From assembly GCA_006742785.1 (NCBI GenBank), contig AP019755.1, positions 434,001-498,000 on the forward strand: a DNA stretch of 64,000 nt, written 5' to 3'. The first letter of the stretch is position 1, and each line of letters starts with the position of its first letter. Under the pieces are notes generated by a model that saw nothing but the letters and a program-made list of their open reading frames with translations, had not been told where the DNA came from and made no database searches. The stretch comes from Nitrosomonas stercoris (lineage in GTDB: Bacteria; Pseudomonadota; Gammaproteobacteria; Burkholderiales; Nitrosomonadaceae). This document shows, in pieces, positions 53,235-62,372 of the stretch. Made by a program: the position numbers and the translations under genes.

Positions 53235-54317
53235 TCATTTCTCACTGACCTTGCTGGCAAGCGTTTCTGCCAATTGACGCAGCGTAGCTGCATCCTCTAG
53301 TCCATCCAAAAAGCGAGGTGGAATACCCGACAAACCAGTTTGCGCACCAACCAGTGCACCAGTTAACATTGCACGCGACAAATTTTGTCCGCCACCATTG
53401 ATAGCATGCAACACCGCTGATTCGAAATCATTATGAAAACGTGCTGACAAATAATAAATCGCAGGTAACAAGTGATAAATCGCACAGGGCATGCCATACA
53501 CAATGGATACTTTCCAGGCTGGCTCAATACGAATATCTGGATCAGCGGCCGCGCGCGCCATATAAGAAGGTGTCAACAACGCATCCGGGGAGGAAAAACG
53601 ACCGGCGCGTGGTGGCTCTGCGCCGACAGGAGGTGGTTGCAAATTATCGCTGGTTATTGCATGAAAAGGCAGTTGGCCACTCTTTACCAACTCCATTAAT
53701 TTGCCGGATAAATCAGCATCCAGCGGATGGCCTTGTATCAGCTGCCCCAACACAGCCGCATAAGCAACCGTCATGGCAACAACCATTTCATCCGATTGGG
53801 TTAATACTGTGTTATCTGTTACAGCCTGCGCCAGCTTGTCCGGTTGACAGGCATAGCGCACCGCGATAGCCAAAGTACGTTCTGCTGCCTCGGTGGTATC
53901 CGCATGCCCGCCCGTCTGGCTCCATGGTAGTTTTTGCTGTACCCGTCTACGCCAGGTTTCACGAATGGATTGGCTGGTATACCCCCCTGGACCATTTACT
54001 GGTGTGCCATCCAGTAATGGGAGTAATTCTTCATCCATACGACGACAGAAATCTTCTGCATCGTACTCTTCCTGCTCAAAAAGTGACTGAATAGTCAGCT
54101 TTAGAATAAATCCAGCTTGTGAGAGCTGCCCGGCCTTTAGCTGAGAGTGATAGCGCTCCGGCCGGGGATCGGTATAACCACTGATCCAGTTGCCGTAATC
54201 ACGCTGCTGCTCGGCAAGATCGTAATACCAATGTGGCCCCACTCCCAGCGCATCTCCGATGAATGCGCCCATAATGGCTCCGGCAGCGCGATCCTGTATA
54301 TTTTTATCTGACATCAA
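53235..54317 (-). CDS. ADP-ribosylglycohydrolase family protein
   Basis: 360-aa protein of the DraG/ARH fold. Family features: AAGAIMGAFIGDALGVGPHW, the acidic metal-binding GGHADTTEAAE region, and NGGGQNLSRAMLTGALVGA near the C-terminus. It may remove ADP-ribose from proteins or nucleic acids; the DraG-type nitrogenase context is absent. Lies 64 bp upstream of gnd in the same direction, so it may lead that operon. Confidence 0.82.
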   Translation of the reverse strand: MMSDKNIQDRAAGAIMGAFIGDALGVGPHWYYDLAEQQRDYGNWISGYTDPRPERYHSQLKAGQLSQAGFILKLTIQSLFEQEEYDAEDFCRRMDEELLPLLDGTPVNGPGGYTSQSIRETWRRRVQQKLPWSQTGGHADTTEAAERTLAIAVRYACQPDKLAQAVTDNTVLTQSDEMVVAMTVAYAAVLGQLIQGHPLDADLSGKLMELVKSGQLPFHAITSDNLQPPPVGAEPPRAGRFSSPDALLTPSYMARAAADPDIRIEPAWKVSIVYGMPCAIYHLLPAIYYLSARFHNDFESAVLHAINGGGQNLSRAMLTGALVGAQTGLSGIPPRFLDGLEDAATLRQLAETLASKVSEK

Positions 54318-54357
54318 TCTTCTCCATTTATCGCAAACATGAATCCGTTAGCACTAA

Positions 54358-54498
54358 GAACTTGTTCAATATCTTACTGAAGAGCGCATTACAGCGTTGA
54401 AATTGAACTCAAAATACTCACATACTTCAAGTATGCTCCGCTTTCTCGTTCAATTTTGCCTTGTACTGCATCCCTTGATCGAGATCTTGAACAGGTTC
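54358..54498. mobile_element. 141-bp MITE, copy 2
   Basis: Same length and layout as 40934-41074. Ends GAACTTGTTCAATATCT and (reverse) GAACCTGTTCAAGATCT; flanks TAA and TGA. The internal hairpin reads CATACTT-C-AAGTATG, compensated relative to copy 1 (CATACT-TTG-AGTATG). Confidence 0.8.
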
Positions 54499-54562
54499 TG
54501 AGGCTGGATAAAAACATTATGTTACGCCTGATAAAGTGAAGATGGATACAACACAAATTAAA

Positions 54563-54865
54563 TTATTTGATTTTTATCGCGCTCAACAGCATTTCAGGAC
54601 TATTAGCCGGCTGATAGATTTCAACCGTTTTATGACGAGAAAGTGAACCTCGTTTTAAGATGACATGTTTTCGTGGCACATTAAAACGCTTTGCTAAAAA
54701 TGCTATTAACGTGCTATTTGCCTTGCCTTCTACTGGTGGTGCAGCCAACTTTATTTTGAGCGCTGCGCCATGCAAACCTATTACTTCAGTTTGCTTGGCT
54801 CCCGGTTGAATGTATAGCTTTAATGTTAGTTTACAGTTGCTGTCAAGATGAAACCAACTCATCAA
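54563..54865 (-). CDS. yggU: DUF167 / YggU family protein
   Basis: 100-aa DUF167 protein (LKLYIQPGAKQTEVIGLHG, KIKLAAPPVEGKANSTLIAFLA). Function unknown. Overlaps yggT by 4 nt and follows yggT and proC, the common yggT-yggU arrangement. Confidence 0.9.
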   Translation of the reverse strand: MMSWFHLDSNCKLTLKLYIQPGAKQTEVIGLHGAALKIKLAAPPVEGKANSTLIAFLAKRFNVPRKHVILKRGSLSRHKTVEIYQPANSPEMLLSAIKIK

Positions 54866-55416
54866 AATGCGTGCATGATCTGGCGTTGCAAGTTCTCTAC
54901 AACGATCATGAAAACCTGCAATAGCAACAAAGCAAACAAAGGAGATAGATCAAGATTAGCAATGGGGGGAATAAATCGACGGAAAGGCGCCAAAATTGGC
55001 CCAACAAAGCTTTCCAATATCGGTGCAAGTGGACTATTTGGATTAATCCAGGATAAAACAGCTTGCACAATAATCATGACAAACAAGATATTAAGCGTCA
55101 TGCCGGCAAGCTTCACCAATGCCAGTAAAGAAAATGCAAACAAGCCTGCCCGTGTTCCCACCAGCAAGCTAATGCCTATCAAAATAATGAATTGCACTAG
55201 CCAAGCCAGAACAAAGGTTGAGAGATCCAATCCTCGCCAGCTAGGAATAAAGCGACGTGCTGGACGAACAACAAAATCAGTTATAGTAACTAAGAATCTG
55301 GTAATCGGATGGTAGTAAGGAATACGTAGCCACTGCACATAAAATCGCAACAATAACGCCAGCGAAAATAAACCAAGAACAGTATCCAGCAAAAATATAA
55401 TGATTTGATTGGGCAT
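54862..55416 (-). CDS. yggT: YggT family membrane protein
   Basis: 184-aa protein with two YggT repeats, each a pair of hydrophobic segments with R-P-RRFIP after them (FVVRPARRFIPSW near residue 50; FRRFIPPIANLDLSPLFALL near 145). Integral inner-membrane protein, probably linked to osmotic or division functions by family. Downstream of proC. Confidence 0.9.
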   Translation of the reverse strand: MPNQIIIFLLDTVLGLFSLALLLRFYVQWLRIPYYHPITRFLVTITDFVVRPARRFIPSWRGLDLSTFVLAWLVQFIILIGISLLVGTRAGLFAFSLLALVKLAGMTLNILFVMIIVQAVLSWINPNSPLAPILESFVGPILAPFRRFIPPIANLDLSPLFALLLLQVFMIVVENLQRQIMHAF

Positions 55417-55495
55417 AATTTCTCGTTAAAAGTTATAGCAATTCTCGTTATATTGATTGCAAGCTGACATGGCTTTTAGTATCTGATCTACCTGA

Positions 55496-56368
55496 CTATC
55501 TTCTAGGAGCAAAAAATGTATCAGGTTTGATTGCATCTAACGCGCCGGTTTGTCTTTCACTTAACATTTCTCCCATTTCCCTGGAACGCTCATTTGCAAC
55601 TTGCATGGCACGAATAAATGCCCCCTTAATATTGGATTGCTCCATGCTCAGTAGTGCTTGTTCAGTCACCCCTCCTTTCGAAGTTACGCGCGCGCGTAAA
55701 GTCTCCAACGCATCATCGCTTTGCGCCGCCAGATGAGCTGCGCCCAGAAAAGTCTGGACGGCCAATTGTTTCGCTACATCAGCAGCCAAACCTTGTTCCG
55801 TTCCAGCTTGCTGCATGGCTTCCAGAAAATAGAAAACATACGCTGGACCACAGCCTGACAAGGCAGTGACAGCATCCAGCTGCACTTCTTTCCTCACCCA
55901 AACAACAGCGCCGATTCCTTCTAAAATCTTGCTGGCCTGTTCTTTTTGTTGGGCACTGACACGTGGCAACGCATACAAACCAGTTACGCCTTTACCAACC
56001 AAAGCAGGCGTATTTGGCATCGCACGAATAATGAACTCATGCTGATCCAGCCATTGGCTGAGATCACTAGTACGAATACCTGCAGCAATTGAAATAACTA
56101 ATTTATTTTGAAAAGATGGCGCGGTTTCACTGATGGCGGCGTGCAATTGTTGCGGTTTGACAGCCAGCACAGCGACATCGCTATCCTGGATACCTTCTGC
56201 GATCGATGCGGTGATCGTGACACCATATTTTTCAACAAGTTGCTGTTGCTGCTGTGCATCAATCTCTACCACACTGATTTGCGCAGCATCATATCCATGC
56301 TGAATCATGCCACCAATCATGGCACGCGCCATGTTTCCGCCACCAATAAAGGCAATATTCATAGACAA
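55496..56368 (-). CDS. proC: Pyrroline-5-carboxylate reductase
   Basis: 290-aa last enzyme of proline synthesis. N-terminal Rossmann motif AFIGGGNMARAMIGGM, the VLAVKPQQ block, and RAMPNTPALVGKGVTGL followed by the ALSGCGPAYVFYFLEAM and VTSKGGVTEQAL segments. yggT-yggU follow; yggS is not in the window. Confidence 0.94.
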   Translation of the reverse strand: MSMNIAFIGGGNMARAMIGGMIQHGYDAAQISVVEIDAQQQQQLVEKYGVTITASIAEGIQDSDVAVLAVKPQQLHAAISETAPSFQNKLVISIAAGIRTSDLSQWLDQHEFIIRAMPNTPALVGKGVTGLYALPRVSAQQKEQASKILEGIGAVVWVRKEVQLDAVTALSGCGPAYVFYFLEAMQQAGTEQGLAADVAKQLAVQTFLGAAHLAAQSDDALETLRARVTSKGGVTEQALLSMEQSNIKGAFIRAMQVANERSREMGEMLSERQTGALDAIKPDTFFAPRR

Positions 56369-56430
56369 CCTGAGTTTAAGTTAGAGAAGCTCTAAAAACC
56401 ACCTGAATCGTAGATCCAAAACAAATTTAA

Positions 56431-56643
56431 TTATTTAAATAAATTGATAATGACACTCAAAATCACGCTAATAATCAGCATCGAGGTAATAGGAATAAAT
56501 ATCTTGCTGTGCTGCGTTTCGATATTAATATCCCCTGGCAATTTGCCAAACCAATTTAATAACCAAGGAGCTACAAACAATATTCCACCAATAACACACA
56601 AAGCAATTCCGGCGATAATTAACCAGCGAGCGACCGATTCCAT
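56431..56643 (-). CDS. DUF2905 small membrane protein
   Basis: 70-aa protein of the DUF2905 type, with two membrane segments around the conserved LNWFGKLPGDINIE motif (about residues 29-42). Function unknown. Confidence 0.85.
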   Translation of the reverse strand: MESVARWLIIAGIALCVIGGILFVAPWLLNWFGKLPGDINIETQHSKIFIPITSMLIISVILSVIINLFK

Positions 56644-56714
56644 GCTATTCCAGCAATATTGCTAAAAAATGTATGATGTCAATATCAACAGATGGGTGAC
56701 CTGCCTCTACATTT

Positions 56715-57191
56715 TTAGCCATTGACTATATCAATGAGTTGCAGCAGCAACAATTCATAACCAATCAAACAAACATATCCAAAGAGGAACAAATAAATCA
56801 GGTGACGACATCTGAACCCAGCACAAAGTTTTGCTTCATGGTGGATAGTCAACATGATGACTGCTAACGAAGTCAAAGCCAACTTGGCAAATATAAATTG
56901 TTGCATTCCCTGCTCAATCAATGCTGCCATGAAATGATTCAGCTCAGCGCCACCGCCAGCCAATATATTCATGGTTAAGAAAGCATCTGTTGCACTCAAC
57001 AGCACAATGGCAATTACACAAGCAACCAGACGCCATCCATACTGATCTACATAAGCCATGACACCACGCTCAGAACGCCGCTGTGCCACCCTTCTACCCC
57101 GCTTGATACCAAGCTGATAAAGACATACAAACGAAGGGGCAGCACGCCTTTCTTGTAATCGTTGATCCGGTATGTACTGATTGGCCATCAT
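56715..57191 (-). CDS. DUF5658-like membrane protein
   Basis: 158-aa protein. A basic, Arg-rich N-terminus (about 50 residues) precedes three membrane segments; ATDAFLTMNILAGGGAELNHFM is the family pattern for DUF5658. Function unknown. ATG at 57191 with GGAGCGAC upstream. Confidence 0.75.
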   Translation of the reverse strand: MMANQYIPDQRLQERRAAPSFVCLYQLGIKRGRRVAQRRSERGVMAYVDQYGWRLVACVIAIVLLSATDAFLTMNILAGGGAELNHFMAALIEQGMQQFIFAKLALTSLAVIMLTIHHEAKLCAGFRCRHLIYLFLFGYVCLIGYELLLLQLIDIVNG

Positions 57192-57533
57192 TGTCGCTCC
57201 TTATATCTTGTATAACTGGTCGCTGTTTTATTGTCACCAATGCTTCACTTGTTTTTATCAATGCCAGAGTGTAAAGGTGCTAACGTCGTCACGCAACAAC
57301 ATTACAATCCAGTAACCCTATATAAACCGCAAGTCTGTTTCAGACAAAAATCAAACCATATCATTCAAACCAGGAAGCTCATAACAATTTTGTAAAAACG
57401 TATATAGCGAAAACCTACCAAATTAAGATATACTGCTCGGTTCTAAAAGAGGTATGGCAGGATAAAATATAGTTGTCTGCTTTTCTTTGTATTTTTCTAG
57501 TTCAATCACAGTAAAAATAGATATCTTATAAAA
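57192..57533. other. Intergenic DNA before rpmH
   Basis: 342 bp of AT-rich DNA between divergent genes. It must contain the rpmH promoter, but I could not fix its boxes. I looked for and did not find dnaA or clear DnaA boxes (TTATCCACA-like), which often accompany rpmH. Confidence 0.5.
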
Positions 57534-57668
57534 ATGAAACGTACTTACCAACCATCCGTTATTAGCAGAAAACGCACTCATGGCTTCCGCGCTCGTATGA
57601 AAACACGTGGGGGCAGAGCTGTCATCCGCGCACGTCGTGCAAAAGGTCGCGTCAAGCTCAGCGCATAA
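57534..57668 (+). CDS. rpmH: 50S ribosomal protein L34
   Basis: 44-aa L34, complete: begins [18 protein letters not shown] and ends [11 protein letters not shown], fully typical. It starts the rpmH-rnpA-yidD-yidC-mnmE cluster. Confidence 0.97.
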   Translation: MKRTYQPSVISRKRTHGFRARMKTRGGRAVIRARRAKGRVKLSA

Positions 57669-57699
57669 ATTCAAGTAAATTTATTGCCCGAGCCGTTGT

Positions 57700-58059
57700 T
57701 TGATAATTCGATCTGCTCAATCTTTACCCAAGCAATGTAGATTGAGACAAGCCGACGAGTTTCGTGCCGTACTAAGAAACCGGACTGTGTTTGAAAGTAC
57801 CCATCTGCGTTTATACATAAAATCACAGATGACCAGTCAAGAGTGTGCGCGCCTTGGATTAATCGTAGCCAAGAAAACGGAACGGAAAGCGGTTAAGAGA
57901 AATCGTATCAAACGATTAATCAGAGAAGTGTTTCGCAAACACCGACAGGCAATTTGTGGTGTGGATTGCGTGATTCAGCTCAAACGTTCAGTAGAATCAT
58001 TCAATAGCTCACTTATATACCAAGAAGCAACAACGCTTTTAGATAAAGCCGCCAAATAA
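57700..58059 (+). CDS. rnpA: Ribonuclease P protein component
   Basis: 119-aa RnpA with TTG start at 57700. Family signature [20 protein letters not shown] (RNR motif) at about residues 60-79. Binds RNase P RNA for tRNA 5' maturation. Its stop overlaps the yidD start (TAATG). Confidence 0.93.
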   Translation: MIIRSAQSLPKQCRLRQADEFRAVLRNRTVFESTHLRLYIKSQMTSQECARLGLIVAKKTERKAVKRNRIKRLIREVFRKHRQAICGVDCVIQLKRSVESFNSSLIYQEATTLLDKAAK

Positions 58060-58271
58060 TGATAAAACAGCTGATTATTGGCCTGATTAAACTTTATCAA
58101 TACAGTATCGGCCTCTTGATCCCACCTTCCTGCAGATTTTATCCAACCTGCTCACACTATATGCAAGAAGCACTGATGAAACATGGTGTGACAAAGGGAT
58201 TATGGCTTGGTATACGACGAATATTGCGCTGCCACCCCTGGAATCCAGGTGGATACGATCCGGTACCATAA
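58059..58271 (+). CDS. yidD: YidD membrane protein insertion efficiency factor
   Basis: 70-aa YidD, with [20 protein letters not shown] and a [12 protein letters not shown] end, the exact family layout. Aids YidC-dependent membrane insertion. One-base overlap with rnpA. Confidence 0.94.
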   Translation: MIKQLIIGLIKLYQYSIGLLIPPSCRFYPTCSHYMQEALMKHGVTKGLWLGIRRILRCHPWNPGGYDPVP

Positions 58272-58359
58272 ATCGACACGCTCATGATAACTGTCCCGTT
58301 TATCACATTCTTACAGCGTTTTTATTAAAGTTTTTCGCATTCCGAGCTTCAGTTAAAAA

Positions 58360-60291
58360 ATGGACAATAAAAAAATTGTACTACTCATTGTTTTCTCAAC
58401 CTCACTACTTTTTTTATGGGATGCATGGGTAAAAGAACAAGAAAAATTCAATGCCCCGCCCCCTGTTGTAGCTGAAGTAGATTCAACAACAAACACAACT
58501 CAACCCAAACATGATCCGGATCTACCTGCTCCCAGTGACGAACTGACAGCGTCACAAGTAGCTGGATCGAATGAAAACGGGATACCCACTGTTGAAGCCG
58601 GAACAGATGCGGTTACTCCACGTTTGCTGGCCAGTGGCGAACAAATTCGTATCGTTACAGACAAAGTTATCGCTGAAATTGATACCGTAGGTGGCGATTT
58701 ACGGCAATTAAAATTGCTGCAACAACCTTCTTCTGAAGATGAAAATGAACCGTATTCATTGCTGCATAGTGAAGCTTCACGCACTTATGTTGCCCAATCC
58801 GGCCTAGTAGGAGAAGGTCTGCCCAACCATAAAACGGTTTACCAGCCAGAATCAAGCATTCGTAACTACGAATTATCTGCTGGGGAAGACAAAATCGTTG
58901 TGCGCCTGCGTGCACCTGAAGATCAAGGTGTTCAAGTTATAAAAACTTACACCTTCCACCGTGATAGTTATGTCATTGATGTCGGTTTCGAGGTAGAAAA
59001 CAGAGGTGACAGCACCATTCGTCCATACGCCTATTTTCAAATGCTGCGTGATGATGTGCCTCCTCCCACACATACCATGATGTTGCGCACCTTCCTGGGC
59101 GCAGCTGTTTACACTGACGAAGACAAATATCAAAAAATTTCGTTTGAAGATATCAACAAGGGCAAAGCAGAATATCCATCTAATGCCAACAATGGCTGGA
59201 TCGCTATGCTGGAACACTATTTCCTGACAGCATGGTTGCCGCAAGATAATACTCCGCGTGAATTCTTTGCCAAACAGCAGAGCGCAAATCTCTATACAGC
59301 AGGGGTTATTGTGCCAGCTGGCGCCATCGAACCAGGTGCAACTGTTGCCACCACTGTTCCACTGTATGCCGGTCCGGAAGAACAAGATAACCTAGCTGAA
59401 CTTGCACCCGGATTGGAACTAACAGTTGACTACGGCTGGTTGACCGTAATTGCCAAGCCACTATTCCGCTTGCTGTCCTTCTATCAGTCATGGACCGGTA
59501 ATTGGGGGATAGCTATTATTCTTCTAACGATTACCGTCAAATTGCTGTTTTTCCCCTTATCAGCAGCTGGCTATCGTTCCATGGCACGGTTAAAATTTGT
59601 CACTCCGAAACTGCAACGCATTCAAGAGCAATACAAGGGTGATCGGCAGCGTATGCATCAAGCCATGATGGAGTTCTATAAGGCAGAAAAAATCAATCCC
59701 TTGGGAGGATGTTTCCCACTACTAGTGCAGATTCCGGTCTTTATTGCCCTATATTGGACTATTCTTGCCGCTGTTGAATTACGCTATGCCCCTTTTGCAC
59801 TCTGGATTAACGATTTGTCTTCGCCAGATCCGAAATATCTGTTGCCAGTTTTAATGGGTATTTCCATGTTTGTGCAAACTAAAATTAATCCAACACCAAC
59901 AGATCCGATCCAGGCAAGATTGATGCAAATCATGCCGCTTGCCTTTAGCGTGATTTTCTTTTTCTTCCCGGCTGGTTTGGTATTGTATTCTTTGGTTAAC
60001 AACATGTTATCCATTCTGCAGCAATGGAAAATCACTCAATTATATGGCACCAAATCAGCGAAAGACGCCACAGCAGAAGCTGCAAACGACACAAAAAACA
60101 CCGAATCCCCAGCTACTTCTACTGATAAATCAGCCAAAGATACAGAAGAAAATTCTGAGGAAACCGCAGCTGATTCGGAAGAAAAAGGAGAGGATGTCGC
60201 TACCACTGTTAATGACAAACCAGTGACACCTCAAACATCTACTGAGTACCCGAAGAAAACGGTGAGAAGGAAAAGAAAGCGTAAGCGATAG
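58360..60291 (+). CDS. yidC: Membrane protein insertase YidC
   Basis: 643-aa Gram-negative-type YidC. N-terminal membrane anchor, large periplasmic domain (about 70-375), then the Oxa1 core with five helices (GNWGIAIILLTITVKLLFFP and FPLLVQIPVFIALYWTI). The C-terminal tail is an unusual ~85-residue stretch of Thr/Glu/Asp/Lys-rich sequence ending in a basic RKRKRKR, a tail likely to contact the ribosome. Confidence 0.95.
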   Translation: MDNKKIVLLIVFSTSLLFLWDAWVKEQEKFNAPPPVVAEVDSTTNTTQPKHDPDLPAPSDELTASQVAGSNENGIPTVEAGTDAVTPRLLASGEQIRIVTDKVIAEIDTVGGDLRQLKLLQQPSSEDENEPYSLLHSEASRTYVAQSGLVGEGLPNHKTVYQPESSIRNYELSAGEDKIVVRLRAPEDQGVQVIKTYTFHRDSYVIDVGFEVENRGDSTIRPYAYFQMLRDDVPPPTHTMMLRTFLGAAVYTDEDKYQKISFEDINKGKAEYPSNANNGWIAMLEHYFLTAWLPQDNTPREFFAKQQSANLYTAGVIVPAGAIEPGATVATTVPLYAGPEEQDNLAELAPGLELTVDYGWLTVIAKPLFRLLSFYQSWTGNWGIAIILLTITVKLLFFPLSAAGYRSMARLKFVTPKLQRIQEQYKGDRQRMHQAMMEFYKAEKINPLGGCFPLLVQIPVFIALYWTILAAVELRYAPFALWINDLSSPDPKYLLPVLMGISMFVQTKINPTPTDPIQARLMQIMPLAFSVIFFFFPAGLVLYSLVNNMLSILQQWKITQLYGTKSAKDATAEAANDTKNTESPATSTDKSAKDTEENSEETAADSEEKGEDVATTVNDKPVTPQTSTEYPKKTVRRKRKRKR

Positions 60292-60360
60292 TCCCATTGA
60301 TAGCGTTGTCATGGTTATGGCTCATGAAAATGAAAAAAGACAACGTTCCAAAAATTTAAC

Positions 60361-61716
60361 ATGGTAACTCATGACACTATTGCTGCGATTGCCACGCCAC
60401 CCGGCCGTGGTGGCATCGGCATCGTCCGTATTTCAGGACAAAATCTGAAATCGCTTGCCCAAGCCATTCTGGGCAAACTACCCCAACCACGTTACGCAGA
60501 ATTGCTCGCCTTTCTTGATCATGACGATCAAATTATTGATCAAGGAATTGCATTATTCTTTCCTTCCCCTCATTCCTATACCGGCGAAGATGTGTTGGAA
60601 TTACATGGGCACGGCGGCCCAGCTGTGATTAATTTACTGCTCACACGTTGTCTTCAATTGGGTGCACGCTTGGCAGAACCAGGCGAATTTACGTTACGTG
60701 CCTATCTCAATGAAAAAATTGATCTTGCTCAAGCAGAAGGTGTCGCTGACTTAATAGCAGCAAGCACAACCAATGCAGCACGTTGTGCAATCCGCTCATT
60801 GCATGGAGAGTTTTCATCAACCATACACCAATTAGTCAGTGCTCTGACTAATTTACGTGTACTGGTTGAAGCCACGCTGGACTTTCCAGAAGAGGAAATT
60901 GATTTTCTTCAGAATGCTCAAGCTACAGAACAATTGAGCCAAATTCAGGAGAGACTAGAACTAGTACTGACAGCATCCCGTCAAGGTAATTTGTTACAAG
61001 AAGGCATCAAAATCGTCCTGATCGGCCAACCCAACGTCGGCAAATCCAGCCTGCTTAATCAACTTACGGGCGATGAAACCGCAATTGTAACTGCAATACC
61101 CGGTACCACACGCGATACCATCCGCCAATCCATTGAAATCGAAGGGGTTCCGTTACACTTAATTGACACTGCCGGATTACGAGAAACCGATGACATTGTG
61201 GAACAACATGGAATCGCACGCACGCATGCAGCAATTGAACGCGCCGATCTGGCATTACTATTAGTAGATAGTCGTTATGGTGTCACTACTCAAGATCGTT
61301 CCGTACTCACACAACTGCCAAAACAGTTACCAATACTCACCATATACAACAAGATTGATTTATCCGGCAAACTTCCTCATATCGAAGAAGATGCTTCAGC
61401 AACTAGTATTTATCTTTCAGCCAAAAGCGGAGCAGGTATGGAATTGTTGCGGACAACACTACTTAAGATGGTTGGTTGGCAAGCCAATATTGCAGGGGAA
61501 GGTGCTTATATGGCACGCCATCGCCATCTGCAAGCTTTGGCACACGCCAAAGAGCAGTTAGAAAAAGCAGCCACCTGGTTACATACCGCTGAACAATTGG
61601 AGTTGCTGGCCGAAGAACTACGCCTTGCACAACAAGCTTTATCATCCATCACAGGAGAATTTACCAGTGACGACTTGTTGGGTGAAATTTTTTCTAGTTT
61701 TTGTATCGGGAAATAA
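60361..61716 (+). CDS. mnmE: tRNA modification GTPase MnmE
   Basis: 451-aa GTPase of the tRNA wobble-uridine modification complex with MnmG. G1 is [14 protein letters not shown] near residue 222; DTAGLRET and NKID boxes are present. It ends in the functional CIGK (C-x-G-K). Follows yidC by 69 bp. Confidence 0.95.
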   Translation: MVTHDTIAAIATPPGRGGIGIVRISGQNLKSLAQAILGKLPQPRYAELLAFLDHDDQIIDQGIALFFPSPHSYTGEDVLELHGHGGPAVINLLLTRCLQLGARLAEPGEFTLRAYLNEKIDLAQAEGVADLIAASTTNAARCAIRSLHGEFSSTIHQLVSALTNLRVLVEATLDFPEEEIDFLQNAQATEQLSQIQERLELVLTASRQGNLLQEGIKIVLIGQPNVGKSSLLNQLTGDETAIVTAIPGTTRDTIRQSIEIEGVPLHLIDTAGLRETDDIVEQHGIARTHAAIERADLALLLVDSRYGVTTQDRSVLTQLPKQLPILTIYNKIDLSGKLPHIEEDASATSIYLSAKSGAGMELLRTTLLKMVGWQANIAGEGAYMARHRHLQALAHAKEQLEKAATWLHTAEQLELLAEELRLAQQALSSITGEFTSDDLLGEIFSSFCIGK

Positions 61717-61926
61717 CAATGTTATGGTCTATTTGCTATTTTTTAACATGATCAAACAACAGGTTGGCTCACCAATCAAAGAATTCTGGCAAAGTTTTAT
61801 ACAGTCCCCAACCCAGAATCATCAACAAGCTACAATGATTTGATTTGATTTGGCAAGCAATTTATTAAAGGGTAAAATCGCTACCTGATTAAGCATCTGA
61901 ACTCATTTCCAAGTAGGAGAAAATAA

Positions 61927-62196
61927 ATGGCAGTAACAACCGAGCAAAAAAGCCAGGTAATACAGGATTATCAAAGAACAGCTGGAGACACTGGTTCGCC
62001 AGAAGTACAGATAGCCATCTTGACGACACGAATCAATAGCCTTATTGATCATTTTAAAGAACATGTCAAAGATCACCATTCTCGTCGTGGGCTGTTACGT
62101 ATGGTTAGCCGACGTCGTAAATTACTGGATTATCTAAAATCAAAAAATAGTGAAAGCTACCAATCGCTAATCGAACGCCTCGGTTTAAGAAAATAA
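61927..62196 (+). CDS. rpsO: 30S ribosomal protein S15
   Basis: 89-aa S15 ([40 protein letters not shown]). Strong AGGAG Shine-Dalgarno 9 nt upstream. Followed by pnp as in many bacteria. Confidence 0.96.
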   Translation: MAVTTEQKSQVIQDYQRTAGDTGSPEVQIAILTTRINSLIDHFKEHVKDHHSRRGLLRMVSRRRKLLDYLKSKNSESYQSLIERLGLRK

Positions 62197-62372
62197 AATG
62201 ATGTGGCAATTACACCCTGCCTCGTAATTTACCTGTCACAAATAATATTACATCGCAGCCAGATGAGTAGTTTCGACTATTTATCTGCGCTTCAAACCAA
62301 GCAACTCGAGCTGATTCAATATTAACTATATATGTATTCATATATCGAGCTTGACCAAAGAAGGATTACTAA

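Noticed and set aside
57192-57533. Replication origin near rpmH
   Set aside because: No dnaA gene and no DnaA-box cluster recognised; rpmH-rnpA order alone is not enough.
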